Of a stretch of 53,314 nucleotides of DNA, positions 46,522-53,314 are shown piece after piece (within the stretch, counting starts at the first letter, position 1; the number at the start of each line of letters is the position of its first letter). Made by a program: the position numbers and the translations under genes. The stretch is taken from assembly GCF_014654205.1 (NCBI RefSeq), contig NZ_BNAW01000061.1, forward strand, positions 1-53,314, read 5' to 3'. Origin of the DNA: Amycolatopsis bullii. Lineage in GTDB: Bacteria > Actinomycetota > Actinomycetes > Mycobacteriales > Pseudonocardiaceae. The notes under the pieces were generated by a model, which saw only the letters and a list, made by a program, of their open reading frames with translations, was not told the origin of the DNA and did not search any database.

Positions 46522-47625
46522 ATGCCGGACAGCACCCCGACGTCGCGCGTGGTCGGCGGCGATGTCGTCGGAGGGCGGCAACGCCACGTCTTCGTCCGCA
46601 ACAGCAACTACTACGTGCTCGGCACGCTCGGCGTCTTCGCGGACGGCGCCGTCCTCTGGAACTACGAAACGACCGATTTCGACGGTCTCCGCGCCGCGTT
46701 CGACGACGGCACCCTGACCCTGACCCCGCCTGAAGGCGCACCACTCGTCATCACCGGCACGGCCAAGGGAACCGTGCCGGCGCTGGAGTCGTGGCTGACT
46801 CCGGAGCTGCTGATCGGCGAGCTCGCCGACGAGGTCGACAAGCTCAACGACCGGCCGGATTCCGCCCGGCGCTGCTGGGACGCCTCGGTGGCGTACGCCG
46901 CGGATCCGACCGGGGCCAACCTCGAGCTCGTCCGCGAGGCCTACCGCGCGGTGCCCGAGCACCGCCGGATCTACGCGCTCGGCGACATGGACCAGAACGA
47001 CGTCCCGGTGCGGATCCTGCTCGCCGAGGTGGGCGAGACGATCCCGGCCCGGGACGAAGGCCGGACGCTCACGGTGACCCCGGAGCTCCGGGAGTGGGCG
47101 CTCGGCTACTTCCGCCGGAGTGAGGCCGGCGTCGCCGGAGAACAGCCGCGGCGGGTGGCGGACGGACCGGAGACGACCGTCCCGCTGGTCGTGGGCGGGC
47201 ACGTCCACCCGAGCGGCTGGCCCGATCCGGCGGGCCCGGAGGTCCTGCAGATCGACTACCCGGCGGCGGTGACCCACGGCGGCCGGGAGTACGCGAGCGT
47301 CATGCACGCCTACTGGGCGCTGTCCACCGACGACGCCGGCTGGCACGATCGGATCGCCGCCGCCTCCCGGGGCATCGACGCGCGGAGCCTCGGCGAGGAG
47401 GCGCCCCGGCGGGCGGGCTGGCCGGCGGCCCGGCTGGGCGTGATGGCCACGCTGCTGCGGGACAAGTTCGAGCGCCACCCCGCCATGGCGGCGACGCTGC
47501 TGGACACGGGCGACGCCCGCCTGCTCTACAGCGACTGGGCTTCGAAGTACTGGAGTGCCGGCGGCGCCAACTGGCTGGGCCGGCTCTTGGAACTCATCCG
47601 TTCCGAGCTGGCGACTCGTGAGTGA
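46522..47625 (+). CDS. NADAR-domain protein with N-terminal extra domains
   Basis: This is a 367-residue protein. Residues about 1-85 are beta-rich (RHVFVRNSNYYVLGTLGVFADG); about 90-215 are helical and I cannot name them. The C-terminal ~150 residues fit NADAR: REYASVMHAYWALS, ARLGVMATLLRDKFERHP, LLDTGDARLLYSDWASKYW and GGANWLGRLLELIRSEL. NADAR proteins bind ADP-ribose derivatives, and some remove ADP-ribose from guanine in DNA. The usual SEHAY Glu is Met here, so activity is uncertain. TAGGCT lies 7 nt before ATG 46522, leaderless. No ADP-ribosyltransferase gene is adjacent. Confidence 0.75.
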   Translation: MPDSTPTSRVVGGDVVGGRQRHVFVRNSNYYVLGTLGVFADGAVLWNYETTDFDGLRAAFDDGTLTLTPPEGAPLVITGTAKGTVPALESWLTPELLIGELADEVDKLNDRPDSARRCWDASVAYAADPTGANLELVREAYRAVPEHRRIYALGDMDQNDVPVRILLAEVGETIPARDEGRTLTVTPELREWALGYFRRSEAGVAGEQPRRVADGPETTVPLVVGGHVHPSGWPDPAGPEVLQIDYPAAVTHGGREYASVMHAYWALSTDDAGWHDRIAAASRGIDARSLGEEAPRRAGWPAARLGVMATLLRDKFERHPAMAATLLDTGDARLLYSDWASKYWSAGGANWLGRLLELIRSELATRE

Positions 47626-47660
47626 GAAACAGTGTCAGAACACTGTTTCTCACTCACGAG
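47615..47660. terminator. perfect 21-bp stem hairpin of the CTCGTGAGTG family
   Basis: CTCGTGAGTGAGAAACAGTGT pairs with its exact complement across a 4-nt loop (CAGA). The element begins inside the last codons of the NADAR gene and ends 4 bp before the convergent chitinase stop. Its outer arms equal those at 14618-14661; the inner arms differ but remain complementary. Confidence 0.75.
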
Positions 47661-47664
47661 GGTC

Positions 47665-48708
47665 TCAGCGGCCCTGGAGGGACTTGACGTTGTTGCCGAA
47701 CGTCCAGCCCTTCGAGCCGTCCCAGTTGATCGACCAGTCCATCAGGCCCTTCAGACCCGGAACCGACCGCCACGCCTGGGAAACCAGGCTCGGCGACAGG
47801 TACCCGCCGCCCGCGCCCGGCTGGGCGGGCAGGCCCGGGACCTGCTTGTCGTAGGGCACCCGGATCGTCGTGCCCTGCACGACCAGGCCGTTGTTCAGGC
47901 ACTGCGTCTGCACGGTGAAGCCCTGCACGGTCCCGGCCTGGTACGAATCGCCGGAGCAGCCGTACATGGAGCCGTTGTAGTACTGCATGTTCAGCCACCA
48001 CAGCCGGCCGTTGTCCGCGTACTTCTTGATGATCGGCAGGTACGCACCCCAGATCGAGCCGTAGGTGATGCTGCCGCCGGTGACGTACGCGGTCTCCGGC
48101 GCCATGGTCAGCCCGAAGCCCGCCGGCATCTGGGCGAGCACGCCGTCGATGATCCGGATCAGGTTCGACTGCGACGCCGAGAGCGTCTTGATGTTCCCGC
48201 TGCCGGTCAGCCCGGTCTCGATGTCGATGTCGATCCCGTCGAAGTTGTACTGCTTCAGGATCGGCACCACCGTGGCGACGAACCGGTCGGCCACCGCCGA
48301 GGACGACAGGTCGATCCCGGCGGCCGCGCCGCCGATGGACAGCAGGATCGTCGCGCCCGCGGCCTTGGCGGCACACATCTCGGCGGGCGTCGACACCTTC
48401 ACCCCGGCGTCCATCCCGTTCTCCCACAGCACGGTCCCGTCGGATCGGATGACCGGGAAGGCGGCGTTGATGACGTTGTAGCCGTGCTGGGCCATCCGGC
48501 TGTCGGTGATCGGGATCCAGCCCATGCCGGGGTGGACGCCGTTCGCGGCGCCGTCCCAGTTTTCCCAGTACCCCTGCAGGACCTTGCCCGCGGGGCGCGG
48601 TTTCACCGCGCACGTGTCGGCCTGCACCGCCCCCTGCGCGGGGGCCGACACGAACAGCGGGACGGCCAATACCGTGGCCAGCAGGGTGGCGAAGAAGCGA
48701 CCGGACAT
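47665..48708 (-). CDS. secreted GH18 chitinase
   Basis: This 347-residue exported enzyme has a signal peptide (RFFATLLATVLAVPLFVSAPAQGA). The GH18 barrel starts VLQGYWENWDG, and the catalytic signature FDGIDIDIETG contains DxxDxDxE with the acid Glu. MAPETAYVTGG and MQYYNGSMYGC line the cleft, and a terminal WSINWDGSKGW closes the barrel. It has no carbohydrate-binding module. It should cut chitin from fungi or insects. I chose ATG 48708 because GGGAG lies 5 nt upstream; ATG 48720 and 48726 are in frame but give poor spacing. It is convergent with the NADAR gene. Confidence 0.93.
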   Translation of the reverse strand: MSGRFFATLLATVLAVPLFVSAPAQGAVQADTCAVKPRPAGKVLQGYWENWDGAANGVHPGMGWIPITDSRMAQHGYNVINAAFPVIRSDGTVLWENGMDAGVKVSTPAEMCAAKAAGATILLSIGGAAAGIDLSSSAVADRFVATVVPILKQYNFDGIDIDIETGLTGSGNIKTLSASQSNLIRIIDGVLAQMPAGFGLTMAPETAYVTGGSITYGSIWGAYLPIIKKYADNGRLWWLNMQYYNGSMYGCSGDSYQAGTVQGFTVQTQCLNNGLVVQGTTIRVPYDKQVPGLPAQPGAGGGYLSPSLVSQAWRSVPGLKGLMDWSINWDGSKGWTFGNNVKSLQGR

Positions 48709-48807
48709 CCCGGCTCCCATCGTCATTGAAGGGTGGACGCGGCTTGTCCGCCCAACATAAGCGCCGCGGGGAACCGGTGACTACCTACGAACGGGTGGTC
48801 TAGACAA

Positions 48808-48839
48808 CTCGGGGGCGCCCCGCGAAGGACGCCCCCGAG
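48808..48839 (-). terminator. hairpin terminator after the M28 peptidase gene
   Basis: CTCGGGGGCG and CGCCCCCGAG form a 10-bp perfect stem with a 12-nt loop, 7 bp beyond the stop codon of the minus-strand peptidase gene. It lacks a U-tract. Confidence 0.6.
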
Positions 48840-48846
48840 CGGCCGG

Positions 48847-50451
48847 TCAGACGGTCAGCGTCCAGGAGGACAGGTAACCGGTGTCGGCGGGGCCGACGTC
48901 CCGCAGCCGCAGCTGCCAGGCGCCGTTCGCGGCTTCCGAAGAGGCGTTGACGGTGTAGGTCGTGTCGAGGTTCGGCGTCGAGTCGCTGCTGGAGTTCTTC
49001 AGCCGGTACGCCGTGCCGTCCGGGGCGACGAGGTCGAGGACGAGGTCACCGCGGTAGGTGTGGGTGATGTGCACCTCGACCTTCGTGGTGCCGGACGCGT
49101 TGCGCGCACAGCCCGCCACGTTCGCGGTGCTGTTCACCGCCGCACCCGGGTAGTCCGGGATGTCGAGCCGCGTCGAGTTGGTCACCGGCGCGCACGAGGA
49201 ACTGCCGACGCCGAGGGAGAACGTCGCCGTGTGGTCGGCGTTCGCGCCGTCCGCGGTCACCGTGATGGGGAAGGTGCCGGTCGGGGTCGACGCGGACGTC
49301 GTGATGGTCAGCGTCGAGCTGCCACCCGACTGCACGGTGGCCGGGCTGAACGACGCCGTCGCGCCCGCGGGCAGGCCCGAAGCGGACAGCGAAATCGACT
49401 GCGCCGAGCCGGACGTCGTCGCGGTGCTGACGGCGACCTGCAGCGACTGTCCCGGTTGGACGGTCCCGGACGCCGGGTTCAGCGACACGGAGAAGTCGTT
49501 GCCCTGCGTCGTGCCGACGGCCAGCTTCCACAGCGCGTAGGCGATGGCGTCGCTGTTCTTCTCCAGCGGCGGGTCCGGGATGTTGGACGTCGTGTCGCAG
49601 GCGCGGTGGTAGCAGTTGTCGAACGGCGAACCCGCGGTGCCGCCCCACTTCTGCGCCTGCGCCGAGCTCTTGATGTCGCCGGCCCCGGTGGCCAGTCCGC
49701 CGACCGGGATGCCCGCGCTCTTGAAGGACGCGTGGTCGGACCGGCCGTCGCCTTCGCTGTCGCCCTCGGTCTGGATGCCGATCGAGGCGAAGTACTCGTC
49801 GAAGATCGCCTTGATCGAAGCGACGTCGTCGTAGACGAAGTAGCCCCAGTTCTTCGAGCCGATCATGTCGAAGTTGAGGTAGGTCTTGATCTTCGTGCGC
49901 TCGCTGCTCGGCAGGTTGTTGACGTAGTACTTGGAGCCGACCAGGCCGGACTCCTCGTCGGCCCACCAGCCGAACCGGACGCGCTTGGCCATCGCCGGGT
50001 TGGTCCGGGCCAGCGTCAGCGCGACCTCGAGGATCGACGCGCTGCCCGAGCCGTTGTCGTTGATGCCGGGGCCGGCGCTCACGCTGTCGAGGTGCGCGCC
50101 GAGCATGATGACCTGGCTCGCGTCACCCTGCGGCCAATCGGCGATCAGGTTCTGCGACTGGCCGATGCAGCTGGTGCAGGTCTGCCGGGTGGTCGTGTAG
50201 CCGGCGTTCTTCAGCAGGTTTTCCACATAGGACACCGAGGCCGCGTACCCGCCGCCGCGCGGCGAGCGGGTGCCGCCGTTGTTGTTGGCGATGGCCTGCA
50301 GCTGGTTGAGGTGGCCCTTGATGTTGGCCAGCGAGATGTCCGGCGCGGCGAGCGCCGTGGCGGGTGCGGCGGTGGCCGCTGGCGCGGATACGACGCCCAG
50401 CACGGCGGCGAGGGCGGTGACCCCGGCGCCGAGTCGTGTCTTCCACTTCAT
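48847..50451 (-). CDS. secreted M28 aminopeptidase with Ig-like and P-domain tail
   Basis: This is a 534-residue exported di-zinc aminopeptidase of the Streptomyces griseus type. A signal peptide (about 1-28) precedes the M28 domain (about 35-310): MLGAHLDSVSAGPGINDNGSG (shown as HLDSV and INDNGSG), WADEESGLVGS, LNFDMIGS and GRSDHASFKSAG supply the zinc ligands and catalytic Glu. From about residue 319 come a Ser/Thr-rich Ig-like domain (LNPASGTVQPGQS) and a proprotein-convertase-like P-domain (TRLDIPDYPG, HTYRGDLVLDLVAPDGTAY). The same tail ends the next gene. ATG 50451 has AAGGA upstream. Confidence 0.93.
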   Translation of the reverse strand: MKWKTRLGAGVTALAAVLGVVSAPAATAAPATALAAPDISLANIKGHLNQLQAIANNNGGTRSPRGGGYAASVSYVENLLKNAGYTTTRQTCTSCIGQSQNLIADWPQGDASQVIMLGAHLDSVSAGPGINDNGSGSASILEVALTLARTNPAMAKRVRFGWWADEESGLVGSKYYVNNLPSSERTKIKTYLNFDMIGSKNWGYFVYDDVASIKAIFDEYFASIGIQTEGDSEGDGRSDHASFKSAGIPVGGLATGAGDIKSSAQAQKWGGTAGSPFDNCYHRACDTTSNIPDPPLEKNSDAIAYALWKLAVGTTQGNDFSVSLNPASGTVQPGQSLQVAVSTATTSGSAQSISLSASGLPAGATASFSPATVQSGGSSTLTITTSASTPTGTFPITVTADGANADHTATFSLGVGSSSCAPVTNSTRLDIPDYPGAAVNSTANVAGCARNASGTTKVEVHITHTYRGDLVLDLVAPDGTAYRLKNSSSDSTPNLDTTYTVNASSEAANGAWQLRLRDVGPADTGYLSSWTLTV

Positions 50452-50487
50452 GGCGGTGAATTCCTTCGGTGGGGGTTGGGAGAACGG

Positions 50488-50524
50488 CCGTGAAGGCCGC
50501 ACCTGGCGGGTGCGGCCTTCACGG
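50488..50524 (-). terminator. 16-bp stem hairpin after the M4 peptidase gene
   Basis: CCGTGAAGGCCGCACC and GGTGCGGCCTTCACGG pair perfectly around a 5-nt loop, 12 bp past the M4 stop codon and 37 bp upstream of the M28 start. The two protease genes are therefore probably separate transcripts. Confidence 0.65.
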
Positions 50525-50535
50525 GGCGGGGCGTG

Positions 50536-52800
50536 CTACACGGTCAACGTCCAGGAGGACAGGTAACCGGTGTCGGCGGGGCCGACGTCTCGGATGCGGA
50601 GCTGCCACGCGCCGTTCGCGGCCTCGGACGAGGCGTTGACGGTGTAGGTGGTGTCGATGTTGTCGGCGGAGTCGCTGCCGGAGTTCTTCAGCCGGTACGC
50701 CGTGCCGTCCGGGGCGACGAGGTCGAGGACCAGGTCACCGCGGTAGGTGTGGACGATGTGCACCTCGACCTTGGTGGTGCCCGACGCGTTGCGGGCACAG
50801 CCGCTGACGGTGTTGGTGCTGTTGACCGCGCTCGCCGGGTAGTCCGGGATGTCCAGGCGGGTCGAGTTGGTCACCGCGGCGCACGACCCGGTGGTGCCGA
50901 CGGACAGCGTGTACGTCGCGGTGTGGTCGGTGCTGGCGCCGTCGGCGGTGATGGTGACCGGGAAGCTGCCGGTCGGCGTCGACGCGGACGTCGCGATGGT
51001 CAGCGTCGAGGAGCCACCGGACTGAATCGTGGCCGGGTTGAACGTCGCGGTCGCGCCGGCGGGCAGGCCCGAGGCGGACAGCGTGATCGACTGCGCCGCG
51101 CCCGAGGTGATCGCCGTGCTGATCGTCGTGGTCGCCGAGGCACCCGGCTGCACCGAACCCGAAGCCGGGTTCAGCGCGACCGAGAAGTCCGGCCCGCCGC
51201 CGCTGCAGGAGGTGGGCTCACCGCTGACGGTGGTGACGGAGACGGCGTCCCACGCGGCCTTGGTGGCGTTGTACTCGGTGCAGCTGCCTGGGAACAGCGC
51301 GATCGCGGCTTCGAGGGTCGCCTTGCGGGCGGCCTTGTGGTTCCACGACGAGGTTTTCTTCAGCAGGCCGTTGTAGAAGATCTTGCCGGCCTTCTGGATG
51401 CCGACGCCGGTGACGGTCGAGTTGTTGCAGGTCGGGCTGGACGGCTTGCCGCCACCCGGGTTCGAGCCCTCGGCCAGCAGGTAGAACCAGTGGTTCTGCG
51501 GGCCGGCCGCCGCGTGCACCTCGGTGCTCGGGATCGACGACGAGTAGCAGTTCGGGTCGCCCACCTTGGACGGCTGGTACATGTAGCGGATCGGGCCCTG
51601 GCCGACCAGGTTGACGCCCTCGCCGACCTCGTAGTCCGGGGTGTCCTTGGCGTTGTTCGCGTACGCCTCGGTCAGCGCGCCGAAGATGTCACCGGTCGAC
51701 TCGTTCATCCCGCCGTTCTCGTTGCCGGAACCGGCGCCGCCCGGGGTGAACTGGAAGATGCCGTGGCCGAACTCGTGGCCGACGACGTCCATCGAGGTGG
51801 CCTGGCGCTGGTTGTCCTGCGAGTGGCCGAAGTGCGTCGAGGAGCCGTTCCAGTACGCGTTGACGTCGTTGAGGCCGACGGACGCCGGGTAGCCGGTACC
51901 GCTGCCGTTGATGCCGTTGCGGCCGAGCCAGTCGGCGAGCATCTTCCACTCGGTCTGGACGCTGTAGAGGACGTCGACGCAGCCGGTCTCCAGGTCGGTG
52001 CCGGAGCCGTTGCCCCAGTTGTTGTCCGGTCCACTGTAGACGGATCCGCCCTCGCGGCCGCAGCTGATGCCGGTGCGGCCCGGGTCGCGCAGCGTGTACG
52101 TGCTGCCGGACTGCGTCGTGTCGATGGACACGTTCCCGACGTAGTAGCTGTTGCCGGTGCCGGCCACGTTCACCGTCGCCGGCTGGGCCTGCGTGCGAGC
52201 GCCGGAGGCGAACGTCTTCACGTCGTCCCGCTTGTCGAGCACCGCACCGGTCGCCGCGTCGACGAACACGTGCAGGTTGCTCGGCGCCGTGGCGGTGCGC
52301 CCGGCGACGACGACTTCGTAGGCCAGCTTCGGGCTCGCCCCGGCCAGCACCACCTTCTCCGGCGTGCTCACACTGTCCACTGTGGGCAGTTGAGCGCGCG
52401 CGGTGGCGGCTGCCTTGGCCGCGTCGACCAGCGCCTGGGTCCCGACCGTGATGGCCGCGGTCTCCGCGGCGCTGGTGCCGCGGACGCGCCCGGCACCATC
52501 GGCGACGACGACCGCGTCCCCGCCCACGACCCGCAGGCCCTGGTAGGTGCGCTGGTAGGCGCCGTAGAAGAGGCCACCGCCCCCGGCGGTCAGGCCGATG
52601 CGCTGGAACGATTCGGCCGGGCCGCGGCGCAGGGCGTCGAGGCCGCTGGCGGCCGCCTGGTCGGCGGCGCGGGCGGCGGCCGCTTCCGGGGTGGCGGGCT
52701 GTGCTGCGGACGCTGCGCTCGCCGGGGTCACCGGTAACGCGAGCGTCATGGCGAGCCCGGCGGCGGCCGCCAAGCCCGTGCTGAACCCACGATGGGTCAT
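50536..52800 (-). CDS. secreted M4 (thermolysin-like) metallopeptidase with Ig-like and P-domain tail
   Basis: This is a 754-residue exported zinc protease. A signal peptide (about 1-29) and an FTP/PepSY-type propeptide (about 30-210; GGLFYGAYQRTYQGLRVVGG, shown as YQRTYQGLRVVGG) precede the catalytic domain. That domain has VVGHEFGHGIF (HExxH), GMNESTGDIFGALTE (third ligand Glu) and VHAAAGPQNHWFYLLAEG (proton-relay His). Residues about 538-754 repeat the Ig-like plus P-domain module of the M28 gene. GGAAGG lies upstream of ATG 52800. A promoter with a palindrome precedes it. Confidence 0.94.
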   Translation of the reverse strand: MTHRGFSTGLAAAAGLAMTLALPVTPASAASAAQPATPEAAAARAADQAAASGLDALRRGPAESFQRIGLTAGGGGLFYGAYQRTYQGLRVVGGDAVVVADGAGRVRGTSAAETAAITVGTQALVDAAKAAATARAQLPTVDSVSTPEKVVLAGASPKLAYEVVVAGRTATAPSNLHVFVDAATGAVLDKRDDVKTFASGARTQAQPATVNVAGTGNSYYVGNVSIDTTQSGSTYTLRDPGRTGISCGREGGSVYSGPDNNWGNGSGTDLETGCVDVLYSVQTEWKMLADWLGRNGINGSGTGYPASVGLNDVNAYWNGSSTHFGHSQDNQRQATSMDVVGHEFGHGIFQFTPGGAGSGNENGGMNESTGDIFGALTEAYANNAKDTPDYEVGEGVNLVGQGPIRYMYQPSKVGDPNCYSSSIPSTEVHAAAGPQNHWFYLLAEGSNPGGGKPSSPTCNNSTVTGVGIQKAGKIFYNGLLKKTSSWNHKAARKATLEAAIALFPGSCTEYNATKAAWDAVSVTTVSGEPTSCSGGGPDFSVALNPASGSVQPGASATTTISTAITSGAAQSITLSASGLPAGATATFNPATIQSGGSSTLTIATSASTPTGSFPVTITADGASTDHTATYTLSVGTTGSCAAVTNSTRLDIPDYPASAVNSTNTVSGCARNASGTTKVEVHIVHTYRGDLVLDLVAPDGTAYRLKNSGSDSADNIDTTYTVNASSEAANGAWQLRIRDVGPADTGYLSSWTLTV

Positions 52801-52879
52801 CGAGGTCTTCCTTCCATGAAGGCAGAATCGAGGTCCGGTAAGGGAAAGGGGAGAGGTGTCCAGGCGGCTAACTGCAGGT

Positions 52880-52927
52880 ATGCGTCCGGACGCATCCGAG
52901 TAAAGGATCAGCGGATCGGGGCGTCAA
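52880..52927 (-). promoter_or_regulatory. promoter and palindromic operator of the M4 peptidase gene
   Basis: On the minus strand TTGACG (52927-52922), a 17-nt spacer and TTTACT (52904-52899) form a good promoter. ATGCGTCCGGACGCAT (52880-52895), a perfect 16-bp palindrome, covers the expected start site. The resulting leader is about 90 nt. Confidence 0.6.
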
Positions 52928-53108
52928 TGCGCCGAACGGACCAACGGTGCGTTCCGGATTATCGAATCAATTCGTACAAACCCCGCCGCAGCAGGGGATT
53001 CTCCCCGTGTTCCGTCCCGGAACGACTTTCGTAGGGATTGTCGGCGACACCATCCGAACGCCGGACGATCTCGATCATCGGGATTCGTTAGTACTGCTCA
53101 GAAAAGGG
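52928..53108. other. non-coding stretch upstream of the M4 gene
   Basis: This is the remainder of the 308-bp gap after the M4 gene. It has no supported ORF. It is relatively AT-rich (around 52955-52985), with CGAATCAATTCG (a 5-2-5 palindrome), GGGGATTCTCCCC, TTCCGTCCCGGAA and a widely spaced CGTTCCGG/CCGGAACG pair. One of these may terminate the gene ending at 53109; I cannot assign them further. Confidence 0.3.
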
Positions 53109-53314
53109 TTACCCGTCTTCCGCGCCCAGCGCGATCAGCCCGTTCCGCAGCACGTCCGCCGCCTCCGTCTGCTTCCCGGTCTCGCCGAGCAGCTCGCTCA
53201 ACGGCCGCAGCGCGCGGACCAGGACCCCGCGCGCGCCGAGGCCGGTGGCGAGCTCGACGGCGGCCCGCAGGTCTTCGGCCGCGCGCCGGGCGTCGCCGCG
53301 GGCCCGGGCCAGCG
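53109..53314 (-). CDS. C-terminal end of an unidentified helical-repeat protein (partial)
   Basis: The last 67 codons and stop are visible; the gene continues beyond the right edge. The sequence is Ala/Leu/Arg-rich and helical (ARGDARRAAEDLRAAVELA, then LRPLSELLGETGKQTEAADVL), like the closing TPR repeats of actinobacterial regulators or AAA/TPR proteins. The function cannot be assigned from this part. It is too close to the edge to give a start. Confidence 0.6.
   Translation of the reverse strand, partial: LARARGDARRAAEDLRAAVELATGLGARGVLVRALRPLSELLGETGKQTEAADVLRNGLIALGAEDG

Noticed and set aside
1..53314. tRNA, rRNA or insertion-sequence genes
   Set aside because: I saw no cloverleaf-like segments with tRNA loop sequences, no rRNA-like stretches and no transposase motifs on either strand.

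Overview
The window is a high-GC actinobacterial chromosome segment: many GTG starts, leaderless genes, coenzyme F420 genes, and a rhamnose/arabinogalactan-linker gene set. The gene order recalls several separate Mycobacterium tuberculosis blocks: purK-purE-fadE25, LCP-rmlD-wbbL-manB, fbiA-fbiB, fdxC-dapC and dapD-dapE. The absence of mycobacterial lipid genes, together with a chitinase and large secreted proteases, suggests the Pseudonocardiales. Amycolatopsis or a close relative is my best guess (inference). I see no integrase, transposase, CRISPR array, rRNA or tRNA.

Layout. 1-6.3 kb: an ECF sigma factor with its own zinc-finger/membrane tail, a degenerate GGDEF-like protein, two tandem GT87 membrane glycosyltransferases, then purK-purE. 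6.3-14.6 kb: an acyl-CoA synthetase, FadE25-type acyl-CoA dehydrogenase, an HTH regulator divergent from an alpha/beta hydrolase, a secreted lipase, two small hypotheticals, a DUF1206 membrane protein and a DoxX protein. 14.7-33.8 kb: the cell-envelope region. It holds a TIGR03089 protein, an SDR enzyme with a strong palindromic operator, two LCP ligases, rmlB-rmlD, a TetR regulator, an orphan Wzt-type ABC ATPase, five glycosyltransferase genes (one a two-catalytic-domain fusion), a candidate small RNA/terminator, a frameshifted DUF3800-like gene, the linker rhamnosyltransferase wbbL, the mannose-1-P guanylyltransferase and an AlkA-like glycosylase.

33.9-38.7 kb is a tight minus-strand run of seven genes: GNAT, fbiA, fbiB, NUDIX, a Pro/Gly/Gln-rich membrane protein, a GntR regulator and a second such membrane protein. 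Nearly every junction is a 4-nt or longer stop/start overlap. This couples F420 biosynthesis genes to an unexplained regulator/low-complexity membrane protein module. 38.8-45.6 kb carries lysine/diaminopimelate genes (ferredoxin-dapC, dapD, dapE), with an ABM-TetR-FAD monooxygenase module between them. 45.7-52.8 kb is export-oriented: a DUF3152 metzincin-like lipoprotein, a NADAR-domain protein, a GH18 chitinase, and M28 and M4 metallopeptidases that share a C-terminal module. The last 206 bases hold the end of an unidentified helical-repeat protein.

The most interesting signals cut across genes. (1) Perfect palindromes lie in frame inside a GNAT gene, and GC-rich REP-like elements supply coding sequence at the ends of two other proteins. 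(2) At least two families of dispersed hairpins sit exactly at convergent gene junctions. (3) Convergent genes without a hairpin mostly overlap their 3' ends. (4) About nine genes look leaderless, with a TANNNT box 6-7 nt before the start codon, including a divergent pair with overlapping -10 boxes. (5) A 21-bp tandem repeat precedes wbbL. All family names come from reading the translated sequences; no database search was possible.
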